Assembly (NCBI GenBank): GCA_035610365.1
Contig: CM069439.1
Location: forward strand, 19,729,533-19,793,532
Length of the DNA: 64,000 bases
Source of the DNA: Aquatica leii
Lineage: Eukaryota; Arthropoda; Insecta; Coleoptera; Lampyridae
Reading direction: 5' to 3'
Shown: positions 1 to 10,092 of the stretch, piece by piece
Layout: the number at the start of each line of letters is the position of its first letter
Position numbering within the stretch: position 1 is the first letter of the stretch
The notes under the pieces: generated by a model
Told to the model about the DNA's origin: nothing
The model's input: only the letters and a program-made list of their open reading frames with translations
Databases searched by the model: none
Translations under genes and position numbers: made by a program

Positions 1-1736
1 CTGATATCCGGCTCTTTGGCACTACCATCTGTAGTTTGTTTTCCGTAGCCTCGACACATTCTAGTCATTGGTTAAGAAGACCATCTTCTACTATTAAAGA
101 GTCCCACTGCGCCCAGTACGCTTTAATGTTTTTGCCCAAAGCACTCACTTCTTGCCAGGTTGGTCGTCGGCCGTTTTCTTTCCAGTCCAGGAGTAGTATT
201 ATTTCAGGAATGTTTTCTTGTTTGCGACGCAACTGCTAAGGTTCCAACTCATCATCAACCATAGCAGCTCTCCGGAGGCATTCGACTTTTTTTTCAAGTC
301 GCGAACAATGGTTGGCACGTTGTTCTGTGTGATAGTCATATTCTTGCAAGTTGATAGTCTCTCGATCCATCTTGCCACTTGTTCCTCCGGGTTACGAAAC
401 TGCAATAACCATTTTAAAGCCGCGTGGTCGGTTCTCAGTAAAAATTTTTGTCCATACAAATATTTGTAGAAATGTTCTATAGACTTGACGACTACCAACA
501 CCTCCCTCCTAGTCACGCAAAAATTCCTTTTTGGAAGGAACACAACCTTGCTAAAATACGAGATAATTTTTTTTGTCTATCGTATATCTGCGAAAGGATT
601 GCGCCTATGGCCAGATTGCTTGCGTCCGTATCCAAAACAAATTTTCCATCTTCTCTTAGATAACGCAAAATCGACGAAGTGACTAGGGCCTGTTTTAGTT
701 TATGGAAAGCATTTTCGCAGTCTTTATTCCATCTAAATTCTGTTCTTTCTTCGGTCAATTTTGTCAAAGGTTTGGCAATATTGACAAATCCGGGTACAAA
801 TCGTCTATAATAGGTGCATAACCCAAGAAAATTTTGGACCTGACGTTTGTCGATTGGTCTTGGCCATGCTTGCACTACTCGGATTTTGTCAGCTTTTACA
901 CCATCTCTAGAAACGACGTGGCCAAGGTATTGCACTTCCTTCTTAAATACGTGGCACTTCTTTGGGCTCAGTTTGAGATTAGCCCCACGTAGTCGCTGGA
1001 ACACTTTTTTATAGTTGTTCAAGTGTTCTTCAAAAGACCTTCCTACCACGATCACGTCGTCTAGGTAATTCAAGTACGTCTTCCAACACAGTCTGCGCAA
1101 GATGGTATCCATCAAACGCTCGAACGTTGCAGTAGCCTTACACAAGTCGAAGGGCATCACAGTAAACTGCCACAAACCAGTTCTAATCGTAAAAGCTGTT
1201 ATTTCACAATTCTTGGTTTCCAAATTTACTTGCCAGTAACAACTCTTTAAATCTAACATGGAAAACCACTGGGATCTTGACAGGGTGTCTAACGTATGGT
1301 CAATTCTTGGTAACGGGTAGCTGTCTTTTTTAATCACGTCGTTTAGCTGTTTGTAGTCTACGCAATACCTTGTTGATTCATTCGTCTGCTTTACGAGTAC
1401 TACTAGGGACGCCCATGGACTATTTAAAGGTTCAATTAAGTTTTCTTGCTTCGTATCCGTAATTATTTGTTCGACTTCTTCTCTTTTTGCCAAAGGAAGT
1501 TTGCGTAGATGTTGTATCGGCTGAGCGTCTCCGGTAATAATTTTATGTTTCACCACGTTAGTTCTTCCTTTGAAACCACTCTCCAGCGCAAACACATCTT
1601 GATACTGCTGGATCAACACTTTAACTTTAGCCAGCTTGTCTTGACTGAGGTTTTGGCCATTGGAGGTAAGAATGTCCAATAGATGTTGTGGGCACTTCTT
1701 CGGCGACGTATTTTTGTTAGATTTTACGCATCTCAC
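1..1736 (-). pseudogene. Ty3/gypsy family A pol fragment (RT-RNase H), copy 1
   Basis: Decayed reverse transcriptase and RNase H of a Ty3/gypsy LTR retrotransposon, read leftward and cut by the left window edge. Positions 1736-513 are open for 407 residues: a pol linker, then RT with SMLDLKSCYWQV, a corrupted MPFDLCKATATFERLMD (family norm MPFGLCNAPATF) and YLDD near 650-660, then the start of RNase H (LDTDASNLAIGAILSQ). The frame breaks near 540. It continues at 543-199 as CVTRREVLVVVKSIEHF and LLRTDHAALKWLLQFRN, then degenerates. The remaining bases down to 1 match the second family-A copy near 62.56-62.8 kb. No gag or protease precedes it; the LTR joins pol directly at about 1741. Certain as gypsy pol, certain as non-functional. 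Confidence 0.95.
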
Positions 1737-1741
1737 AATTT

Positions 1742-2177
1742 GAGATTATTATTACTAATTTATTTATACTAAAAATATGTACACATTTATAAATACACGA
1801 AACCAGTTAAGTCTAAGAATATTTAATACAAACACTTACACTAATTTTATATAGTACACTCGCCAAAAGATAATGTCCACGGATAACTTCTATTTATTTA
1901 AACACTAACGTTTGTTTACATTAAAGTCACGTACAAGGTTATACTCCGTTATTTATCTCAACACGCGTTAATAACTTATTTGTTTAAACTTGAATAATCT
2001 TCTTCACACTGCCGTTCTTGAATTACTGGAATAACGGACGTATGATTCATTTGTATCGCTTTTATATATTATGGCAATCCTTCGGGAATGTTCTATATAT
2101 TGTGGTGAACGTTCTGGAAAATGGATAGCAACTTGATGAAAGCTCTCAAAGTTTAGAATAATTTCTCGAGCGCTTCA
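1742..2177 (-). repeat. LTR of gypsy family A, copy 1 (5' LTR)
   Basis: About 436 bp that align on the minus strand with the two plus-strand copies at 4522-4919 and 5873-6301. Shared landmarks in minus-strand order are TGAAGCGCTC at the start, a TATATAAAAGCG box (2058-2070), a GGCAGTGTGAAGAAG block, an ACGGAGTATAA block and a terminal ATAAATAAATTAGT. It lies immediately upstream of the pol fragment, so it is that copy's 5' LTR. Its 3' end is cut by the deletion that removed gag. Confidence 0.85.
2079..2093 (-). promoter_or_regulatory. Heat-shock-element-like motif in gypsy A LTR
   Basis: On the minus strand the bases read GAA-CA-TTC-CC-GAA, three alternating nGAAn units with two-base spacers, which is the consensus arrangement bound by HSF. 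It lies about 10-25 bases upstream of the TATATAAAAG box, and a second GAACGTTC pair lies at about 2108-2115. The other LTR copies keep GAACGTT blocks in the same place. The motif match is seen; heat-induced transcription is inference. Confidence 0.45.
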
Positions 2178-2484
2178 ATAAAATAAAATAACTGCATTAG
2201 AATATATAAACAATAAAATAAAAAACCATAAAGATTCACCAATAATTAAAATTACACTTTAGTCGGTACTGCTATAAGGTATACATTACAATTTTAACCA
2301 ATAAGAGTCAATGCCAATCATGCAATTGCTTTAGTACGCGGCGATCACACATCAGTCATTGTTTATGAGCGCTCTAGCTTGAAATTAGACGAACAATAGT
2401 ACTTATAATCATTAACTGAAACCTTAACCAAAAACAACTTTTTTAGCAGTTATTAAATTTAAAAATTCACTACTCTACAATTGC

Positions 2485-3035
2485 AGATGAATTTTGGATT
2501 GAAGAAGAAAAGCAACCAGACTTTAAAATAAACAGCTTCTGACAAAGGTTAACTGATTTGGGTAAAAAGTATGCTGATTGGACAAAAAAACAATAGAAAA
2601 ATGTCTTGTTCTCTAATGAAATACACTTTTTGGTGCAAAGTTACTAACTAAAATTTGTGTAAAAAGTTGACTGCAGTTCACTTAGTTTAGCCATGTTTTG
2701 AGGCTGCTTTTATATGCAAACTTATACCTATCGAAAGTATTATGATCAGTAAAAACAAAAAAATGTTAAAAACGTGTTTGTCCAGGGAACTGGAAAAAGT
2801 TTAAGCAAGATTTAACGCCGTGTCATGTTTGCAAGAAGATGCTGCAATAGTTTTAGCACAAAAAGGTTATTTTTTAGAATGGCCTAGAAACTCACCGCAT
2901 ATTAATCCTATAAAAAACATTTGGTTCATATGCTGTTACATGCAAAAGCTGTAAAAAAACGAAAACTGGATAAGGTAACATAAAAAAATCCGTGATGATT
3001 GGGAAGCTCACAACGTAGAATCAAAATAACACTTC
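2485..3035 (+). pseudogene. Tc1-like transposase remnant
   Basis: Plus-strand remnant of an IS630-Tc1 DDE transposase, broken by many stops. Recognisable pieces in order: VLFSNEIHFLVQSY near 2600-2645 (the SDE block), TPCHVCKKMLQ near 2818-2850 (corresponding to the DNAPxH block, with the aspartate lost) and WPRNSPHINPIKNIW near 2880-2930 (corresponding to WPSQSPDLNPIENLW, with D changed to H). No terminal inverted repeats were identified. Dead copy. Confidence 0.75.
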
Positions 3036-3078
3036 TGATAAACACACTCTGAACGGAACTTACTTTTATCAGAGTGTT
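3028..3078. other. Hairpin just downstream of the Tc1 remnant
   Basis: AACACTTCTGATAAA at 3028-3042 is the reverse complement of TTTATCAGAGTGTT at 3065-3078 except for one bulged base, leaving a loop of about 22 bases. It may be a rearranged transposon end. Confidence 0.6.
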
Positions 3079-4521
3079 TTATATTGCAATCTGTAATATA
3101 AAAAAAATTCAGATGGAATCGCAAAAAACTATAAGAAACGTATTTTTTTTTAAATATATAAATACGTAGAAATAAAGAAATAAAAGATACACTACAAAAT
3201 AAACATTCCGTAACAATAAAAACAAAAATAATAATATTACTGTTTCGAGTTAATTAATTCCGTTCACTTAAAACTTCATTGAACCCATAATAAACCTACG
3301 GACACCACTACCTACGAATTTAAGGTTAAAACTACATTTCCGGAAAAAGGTAACTCCGAAGTCTTCTAACTTGAAAAACATCTTCCAAAAACGAAAATCA
3401 ACTCTTTTATCATCTAGGTACTTTATCAACGCTACAACCAGTGACGTAAATCTTCGTAAAAGAGAGAGCAATAGTAAAACAATGACGTGGAAAGAAAAGA
3501 TGCAAAAATTCAAATATTACGCAAAAGCACAGTTTGCTTACTGCCTTTCTTACGACAAGAAATGCAACGTTAACAAAACAAAAATATACAAAAGCAATAT
3601 TAAAAATGATTATCGGAAGTAATAAATTATAAGGTGGACTCAAAATGTAATATCATAAAGTCAACCTAAATGATTCGCACTAAACTTGTACTTAATAAAT
3701 TATAATTTACACTTAGGATGTTTAATGTGAATCTGCTCGCGTTTATATGAATTGGCACAATACTGTATATATATTTAAGTGTTTTACCTTATTTAATGCT
3801 TTTATAACAGTTAAATTTTTCCTTATTTAGGTTTTTTTATATTAGAAGCATTTTATGTCGATCTTACCTATTGCACACTGTAGTTCTTTTTTAAAAAAAA
3901 CTGCTTTGCTTTTATTTGTGTTGTATTTAAGTTTCTAGCGTCTGGCTTATCGTTCGAGATCCATGAATGCAACGTTTATGTTTTAAAAACGCCGTAGCAA
4001 GTCGCTTGGTGACTGATTTTGATAATTGTGCCGTACAACAACCATTTTTAGTAAACTTGTTCGTTCTCTTAAAGTTTCTGTTTCTGGCCTGTCCTTAGTT
4101 GCAATTATATTAGTTTGTCTTGGTTGAGTTTTCGTGGTTTTTGCTTTATTTTAGTATTTAAGTAATTGGAGTATGGCAGTTTTTTAACTTCATTATGCCT
4201 GCATCACAAAAAACAATTGCTTACATTATTCTCTACTGCGTTCACTTACGCATACGAACTTTGGGTTTTAAAAAATTCCGGGATACAATATAAACAAAAC
4301 AATATACGCTACTTTTAAACGCTTATTAGTCTTCTAAAATTGATAACATGTTTTAAATTGTAAGTAAAAGGTTCGAAGTGGAATTCCATAGAAGTTCTTG
4401 TTTCTGCGCTATTAAAATTTAGGTTTGAGATAATGTTTATCTAAATTTGAGAATACATTTTTTTATAATCAGCAGTGATTACGACTCAATGCATTTGAAA
4501 AAAAGTTGAAACAATAAATAG
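3079..4521. other. AT-rich interval, no gene recognised
   Basis: Short open frames near 3268-3643 exist on both strands but show no family motif and overlap one another. No transposon ends, RNA gene or coding sequence could be supported here. Confidence 0.5.
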
Positions 4522-4919
4522 TGAAACGTTCAGATTCGAGAGCATTCACGACGTTACTATCAACGACTAGAACGTTTAGAAAAGATGTAAAAGATTCTCG
4601 ATGAATGGTCGAAATATATAAAAGCGATACAAGCGAATCATAGGGCAGTTATTTCGAAGTAGCAAGTGTTAAAAACATGTTTAAATAAATAAGTGATAAA
4701 CGGGTGTCGAGATCAATATAACGGAGTATAATCTTACGTGACTTTAATGTAAACAAGTGTTAAACAGAACTTATTCGCGGACATTATCTTTCGAGTCAGT
4801 GTATTATATAAATTAGCGCAAGTGTTTTTCTTAGTTATCTTTAAGTTTAATTCGTTTCGTGTAGTTATAAACCTGTAAATATTTTTAGTATAAATAAATT
4901 AGTTTTAAAATTTGTTACA
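4522..4919 (+). repeat. Solo LTR, gypsy family A
   Basis: About 398 bp beginning TGAAACG and ending GTTACA, aligned over its whole length to the LTR at 1742-2177. It contains ATATATAAAAGCGATAC (TATA region) and ends after ATAAATAAATTAGT. It is flanked on both sides by ATAG (4518-4521 and 4920-4923), a 4-bp target duplication as expected for Ty3/gypsy integration. No pol or gag follows, so this is a solo LTR left by LTR-LTR recombination. Confidence 0.9.
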
Positions 4920-4923
4920 ATAG

Positions 4924-5872
4924 GTCGTTTTTATTTAGAACTTTTAGCAATTAAGTAATTTACGAAAAATAGAAATTCTGGATTGTATTTCGATTTGAGT
5001 TTCATTTGTAATAATAGACTTACTTTGAGCTGACGTTCATTATCGGTATGTTAATAGATATTGTATTTAATTTGAGTTTGCTGACCATTATCGACGTTAT
5101 TAATTGACCCATTATCAAGTAAGTAGCGAGCTTCATGAAATACACCAGCAGAATCTTTAATTAAAATTTTAGCGGTTGATTTATTTGTGTTGATGTGAGC
5201 TAAACAGTTTCTACAATGTTAAAGCCTTGCAATTTTAGACATTTGCTATTTTACTGAAAGCTTCATTTTGAAATTGACATAGTTAGTAAATAATATAAGA
5301 TTTTTTAGAAGTAACCATTGTTATGGGGTTGTATAGTGTTCTAATTTGGCTCGAAAAGGATCGTAAATAAATAGATTGATTTTTGATAATACAATTTCAA
5401 TTATTAAAACAAAATTCGCGGCTTGTTTGTTTGTATCTTTTCATCACGTCCATACCGAGTATAAATTCACCCAGCGTAATCACCACAACATCAAAAGAAT
5501 TTTTCCATCAATAGTATGCAAACTTGCTACATATAATATATTCTATCTGTTAGTAATTTTTTACGTAGTCGTAAAATTACTAAATATTGTTTTCTTAATT
5601 AATTTTATGCGTAGTAAAAGAAGGGTTTTTTTAATATCCTCAAAATTTATATTTCTCCTTTCATATGCAGAAATGTTTATATTTCGCAGCGCTACCGTAC
5701 CTTTAAGAGCTTCGTTTTTTTTCTCGTTAGATATTTATATATAAAAAATGCTAATGTGTCGTAATTTCTTATTGGTGACAAATTATAATCATTAGTGAGT
5801 ATATTGTATATTTTGTAATAACGGCACTTACAAATTAGTATGTAAGTATTTCTTATAGTTTACTAAATATAT
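4924..5872. other. Interval between two LTR copies; possible protease remnant
   Basis: About 950 bp of AT-rich DNA. On the minus strand near 5380-5480 a short stretch reads TLGEFILGMDVMKRYKQAAN, which resembles the ILGMD block downstream of a retroviral-type aspartic protease, but no catalytic DSG was found. A 122-codon plus-strand frame at 5376-5744 has no recognised motif and is probably chance. Confidence 0.3.
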
Positions 5873-6301
5873 TGAAACGTACGAAGAATTATTTTCAAGT
5901 CCGAGAACTTCGACGAGGTTTTGATACATTTCCAGAACGTTCACCGAAAGATTTGATCATTCGCGAACGTTTCGCCAAAACGTATAAATGCTGTACAAAC
6001 AAATCATAGGCCACTTATTGCAGTAATGTGAAGACGGCAGTGTTAAGAAGATTATTCAAGTCTAAATAGATAAGTGATTAACGTGTGTGTTCGAGATAAA
6101 TTTACGGAGTATAATCTTGTACGCAACTTTAAGTAAACAATAAGTGTTAAACTAAAGTTATCCGCGGACTTTATCTTCGTGATAGTGCTATATATAAATT
6201 AGCGTAAGTGTTTTTATTAAATATCCTTAAATTTAATTAGTTCGATTAGTTATAAACGTGTACATATTTTTACTATAAATAAATTAGTTTTAAGTTTTAC
6301 A
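5873..6301 (+). repeat. LTR of gypsy family A, copy 3
   Basis: About 429 bp from TGAAACG to TTTTACA, colinear with the other two copies, including the GAACGTTCACCGAA block, AGGCCACTTATTGCAG, GGCAGTGTTAAGAAG and ATAAATAAATTAGT. Flanks are ATAT and ATAA, an imperfect duplication. It is either a second solo LTR or one end of an internally deleted element; the spacing and the clean duplication around the 4522-4919 copy favour an independent solo LTR. Confidence 0.85.
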
Positions 6302-7036
6302 ATAACAATGTATGATGTTCCAATAATGTAGCATATAAAATTTTAGTTAATATTCATACTACAGATTACACTGTCCTAGGCCCGAGTTTCATAAATTTAA
6401 AAGGAAATTATATGAAAAATGTGATATAAAAACGACTGTAACAAATTTATTGATTTCTGTAGAGAATATATTGGTTACGTTTGGATTCATCACAAATAAG
6501 CAATATACTCGTTTTAACATTTCTATAGGTGTAAGTGTGGAGATAAATGATGAGGAAACGCTTACTTGTAGCCAAGTCTTTATTGTTGAAGATGTGAGAT
6601 GTAAGAAAATCAATATAGCTTAAATGTCTCGCCGATTGTAATATCATATTCATGAAATTTACACCGCCAATAAATAATGGCATTTTTATTCGCTTTGTAG
6701 AGAGCAGATGATACCTACTCGATACACAGGGAAAATATAAAATAAAATCGTCTGAATACTCAAAATACTTGCGTTAATCAAACTTTTGTCTTTAAAAATA
6801 AAGTATTCACATTTACTATTGTACATTTAAATTTTAAACTATGCTGCTATACCAATCATAATTAACAAAACAGATTTTAAGCTTTTTTATGATAATTTTT
6901 CTTGCTGACAAGTTCATTGTTTAATTTGACGCTTTGATGAATCCTTTCACAAAAGTAGGCAAAACGTTGGCAGCTTCGGTTACAATTTTGACTACGCTCT
7001 TACGATAGTGACTATTGAAAAACCTAATAAAACTTT
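6302..7036. other. AT-rich interval with a PLE-end-like motif
   Basis: No gene recognised; overlapping minus-strand frames at 6389-6683 have no known motif. At 6935-6972 the plus strand reads GATGAATCCTTTCAC, AAAAGTAGGC and AAAACGTTGGC in sequence, like the conserved terminal motif of Penelope-like elements also seen at 9658-9692 (inverted) and 31731-31765. This suggests a truncated PLE end. Confidence 0.4.
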
Positions 7037-7313
7037 TGTTTGAATGTATTAAACAATGTTGCTTGATGCGAAGTAATAACATTCTGCTGAACTTTTATTG
7101 TTTATTATTTTGAAACGAATATACACAACGTTTCGATTGCTGTGGTATCTGCAATCGTCATCAGGTGAATACTAACAAACTTAGAAACTACTGGAGCTTA
7201 TATACTAAAGACATGTTCGATGAAGCGTTCAAGCGTACAAAATCAACTTAGCGTAACAGATTAATTAATAAAAGTACTTAGTGAAATTTAAGTTATTTTA
7301 GAGATTCGATTAG
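7037..7313 (-). repeat. PLE family A terminal repeat, downstream copy
   Basis: About 277 bp repeated directly at 8393-8669 with only a few differences. Both begin TTTGTTTGAATGTATTAAAC and end near TTTAGAG. The pair flanks the minus-strand PLE coding remnant, as do the pseudo-LTRs of Penelope-like retroelements. This copy keeps the complete hammerhead-like motif. Confidence 0.85.
7120..7170 (-). ncRNA. Hammerhead-ribozyme-like motif in PLE A repeat
   Basis: Minus strand: CTGATGA (7164-7158), then CGATTGC (7157-7151), a 10-base loop and GCAATCG (7140-7134), then the GAAAC core (7134-7130). This is the CUGANGA / stem II / GAAA order of a hammerhead ribozyme. Stem II can pair over seven bases, or over six with one extra base next to the core. 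Stems I and III look short and imperfect. Hammerhead motifs are known in PLE terminal repeats. Cleavage activity is inferred, not shown. Confidence 0.6.
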
Positions 7314-8456
7314 TGGCTTCCATATGTTGCTTATCTCGACACTCGGCTGGCTGAAAATTTCTTTGTTGTTGTTGATGAATGCCGCTTTTTTCAATTTCCG
7401 TTTGTACCAATGTTCTTCTCTGTGTATAATTTTTGCGTCCGACCATTTCATTCGATGTTGGTTATCCCACGAATGTTGCGCGATTTGCGATTGCGGTTTG
7501 CTGTAGTGTGGTGTTAGCATCGTTCTCATTCTTGGTGTTAGATGTCTTCCGTAGAGTTTTAGGACTCCTCTCCAAGCTTGCCGTCGGATCTTTCTTCAGT
7601 CTGCGGTAATTCCCTTGATTTAAGACGTCTTCAATTTTTTGGTCGTAGGTGGTGGCATCCATGATAACAATTGCGGTCCTTTTGTCGGCTGGAAGTAGTT
7701 TAATGCATTTGTTCTTCCGTAAATTTGTGAGAGCTTTTTTCTCATGTTTAGTGATGTTGGTGTGTTGTTTTCTTTTCTTCTCTAGAGCACTTCTGATTTT
7801 CCACTTAAATTCTTCTGCTTGTGTTGGATTCAAACGTGTTGCCTCGACGGCACCAATGATGTCTAGTACAGGCGCGTGTTTTGGTGTTATCGAAAAATTG
7901 AGCCCTTTCTCTAATAGAGTCGTTTCTGTAGCAGACAGTGGATGTGTCGATATGTTAACTATAGTTCTCTTTGCATTATTTTGGTTGTCGGCTGCTTTCT
8001 GTTTAGCCCATTTTTTGTCGTGTGTTTCTTGGTGTAGTTGTCGTACCTTCTCGCAAGTAGCGTCTATTTTGCGGAATATTGGTGTGTAATCTTCTTCCAA
8101 CGTGAACTCTTTTATCTCCTCGAATTTTTGTGTGGCGTCTTGGAGTAATAAAGTTTTCTTCCATCGATGGTGATTGATTTGTGTCCAGATAAGCGCAAAA
8201 CTTCCTCGTTCCAGTATCTTGAGGGCTCTTGTTTCTGGTATCGGAAATTTCACTCGGAAGCCATCTGATATAACTTGTCTCTTGCTCTCTGTAACAATTT
8301 AATGTGTGTCCCTTCCTTCGTAATCTTGATCATTGTCTTCTCGTAGTCTCCAAATTTGTTGCTGATTCCGGGTTCATACCGGTTTTCCAACGTTTGTTTG
8401 AATGTATTAAACAATGTTGCTTGATGCGAAGTAATAACATTCTGCTGAACTTTCAT
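7293..8456 (-). pseudogene. Penelope-like element A, internally deleted polyprotein
   Basis: Retroelement protein of the Penelope class (RT plus GIY-YIG endonuclease), minus strand. The N-terminal part starts at 8456 inside the upstream terminal repeat (MKVQQNVITSHQ), has an in-frame break near 8250, and runs through LEKGLNFSITPKHAPV and LRKNKCIKLLPADKRTAIVIMD, the conserved block just before RT motif A. Near 7500-7530 the reading switches to the GIY-YIG C-terminus: SQIAQHSWDNQHRMKWSDAK and SQPSVEISNIWKPLI (7529-7293). All catalytic RT motifs and the GIY-YIG core are missing, so it is an internal-deletion derivative. The missing segment closely matches the inverted piece at 8739-9465. Confidence 0.85.
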
Positions 8457-8669
8457 TGTTTATTATTTTAAAACGAATATACACAACGTTTGCTGTGGTA
8501 TCTGCAATCGTCATCAGGTGAATACTAACAAACTTATAAACTACTGGAGCTTATATACTAAAAACATGTTCGATGAAGCGTTCAAGCGTACAAAATCAAC
8601 TTAGCGTAACAGGTTAATAAAACAAAATTACTTAGTGAAGTTTAAGTTGTTTTAGAGGTTCAATTACTA
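8393..8669 (-). repeat. PLE family A terminal repeat, upstream copy
   Basis: Direct repeat of 7037-7313. The first in-frame ATG of the minus-strand element lies in it (8456). Relative to the downstream copy it lacks five bases at the 3' side of stem II and the GAAA core, reading CAGCAAACGTTG, so its hammerhead-like motif is broken. Confidence 0.85.
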
Positions 8670-8738
8670 CCAATGGGTTCATCTCTATAAGCAGTAGTCG
8701 CCAACATCTACATAAACTGGTTTTAATCCCAGGTCATA

Positions 8739-9575
8739 GAGAAATCAAAATTCAAACCCAAAACATGGCTTAGATATGTTGACGATACCTTCATAATTTG
8801 GAACCACAGTAATCGGCAACTAGACCTTTTTCTACAACATCTGAACAACATCAAACCATCCATCAAATTCACTATGAAAAAAGAAAAGGAGAACTCACTT
8901 CCTTTTTTAGACGTTCACGTAACAAAGAACGAGGGAATTATGGAAACGATTGTCTACAGGAAACTGACACACACCGGTCGATATCTTAACTTAGAATCCA
9001 ACCATTCCACATCTAGGAAGAGGGAAATAGTAAAATCTCTAATCGACAGAGCGTACAAGTTGTGCAACACAGAGAAAGGGCTACGAGAAGAAATCAAAAA
9101 CATTAGAAACGATCTAAGGCAGAATGGTTATCCAGAAAAGATTGTAGAAGAGCTTTTACGGAAAAAGCAATTGAACACCAAGGAACAACTTAAAACAGAA
9201 GAACTGCCCAATTCACTGCTGAGCATCCCATATGTCAAAGGTTTATCAGAATTAATAAAACGTATAAGAAAAAGCTACAACTTAAATACAGTGTTCAAAT
9301 CATCGACCACCATCAGGAGTATAATTTCCAACACTAAGCCACAAACAAGTCGAGATTCCCAAAACTGTATTTACCAAGTTCCATGTGAATGTGGCAAGTC
9401 ATACGTGGGGGAAACCAAAAGACCACTTGACATCAGACTGAAAGAACATCAGACGCACACACACAGTTTCAAGCTGATAGCATATTTTTGGCAAAACGAT
9501 GTGGTTTATATAACTAGAAAGGCACCTTTAAACCAATTGTATAAAAATGTAAATAATTTTAAACGACAGTTTTAG
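8739..9575 (+). pseudogene. Penelope-like element fragment, RT C-half to GIY-YIG
   Basis: Plus-strand open frame with no credible start of its own. It enters in the RT palm at KTWLRYVDDTFIIW (8757-8800, YVDD catalytic motif), continues with SLPFLDVHVT and YRKLTHTGRYLNLESNHST, passes the linker (PYVKGLSELIKRIRKSYN) and reaches the GIY-YIG core CIYQVPCECGKSYVGETKRP and RLKEHQ near 9365-9455. Homology stops at about 9465; the last 37 codons to 9575 look unrelated. It lies in opposite orientation to the deleted copy just to its left and covers much of what that copy lacks. Confidence 0.85.
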
Positions 9576-9599
9576 GTAAAAGCAAAAGTTTTCACGAAT

Positions 9600-9960
9600 G
9601 TCATCCATACTGAGATACAGACGTCTTTGATGTTTGGATTGTGTCAATATTCAAACCAACGTTTCGCCCACTTTTGTGAACGCCTTCATTATTTGAGTGA
9701 GAAAGAAACTGAAAAACACAAGCATTCAAAATATAACTAAGAATCTCTATAGACGAATTTAGATTTTCACGGGTTGCATTCGTAATACAATTTTCCATTC
9801 TGAATAATTTCCGTGTTGTTATCACACAAGCGTCACACGTCGCAGGCTCTGAAGATGTCCACTGCGACGTGTGATAAAAGTTCAGCTTCTGTCATAACGA
9901 CAACACGGATTGGAAAATGGTATTAATCTCTAAAAAGTTTAAAAATGAACTTGTAAACCA
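9600..9960. repeat. Palindromic pair of PLE family C ends
   Basis: Two inverted copies of one PLE end face each other: TTTTCCATTC, CCGTGTTGTTATCACACAAG and TCACACGTCGCAG (9790-9845) mirror CTGCGACGTGTGA, ACGACAACACGG and GGAAAATGG (9870-9925). The same end sequence bounds the element at 28450-30060. A further motif, GGGCGAAACGTTGG on the minus strand at 9658-9692, is a PLE-type terminal signature. No protein is encoded; short open frames here are chance. Confidence 0.7.
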
Positions 9961-10092
9961 AATCAGATTCTAAAAAAGTAAAATAGAAATCGATAAACTT
10001 GAAGAAGCAAACGACAATTTTACACCACTACAAAGTTACGCAATGAACTTGGGAATCAGATTCTAAACTATAGCAGTGATTTTGGTGACTTC

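Noticed and set aside
3268..3643. Overlapping frames on both strands
   Set aside because: Mutually overlapping, low complexity, no start context or homology; expected by chance.
5376..5744. 122-codon plus-strand frame between two LTRs
   Set aside because: No motif, very hydrophobic AT-rich composition, and a weak ILGMD-like signal on the opposite strand fits decayed gypsy better.
6389..6683. Two overlapping minus-strand frames
   Set aside because: No recognisable domain; the frames overlap each other out of phase.
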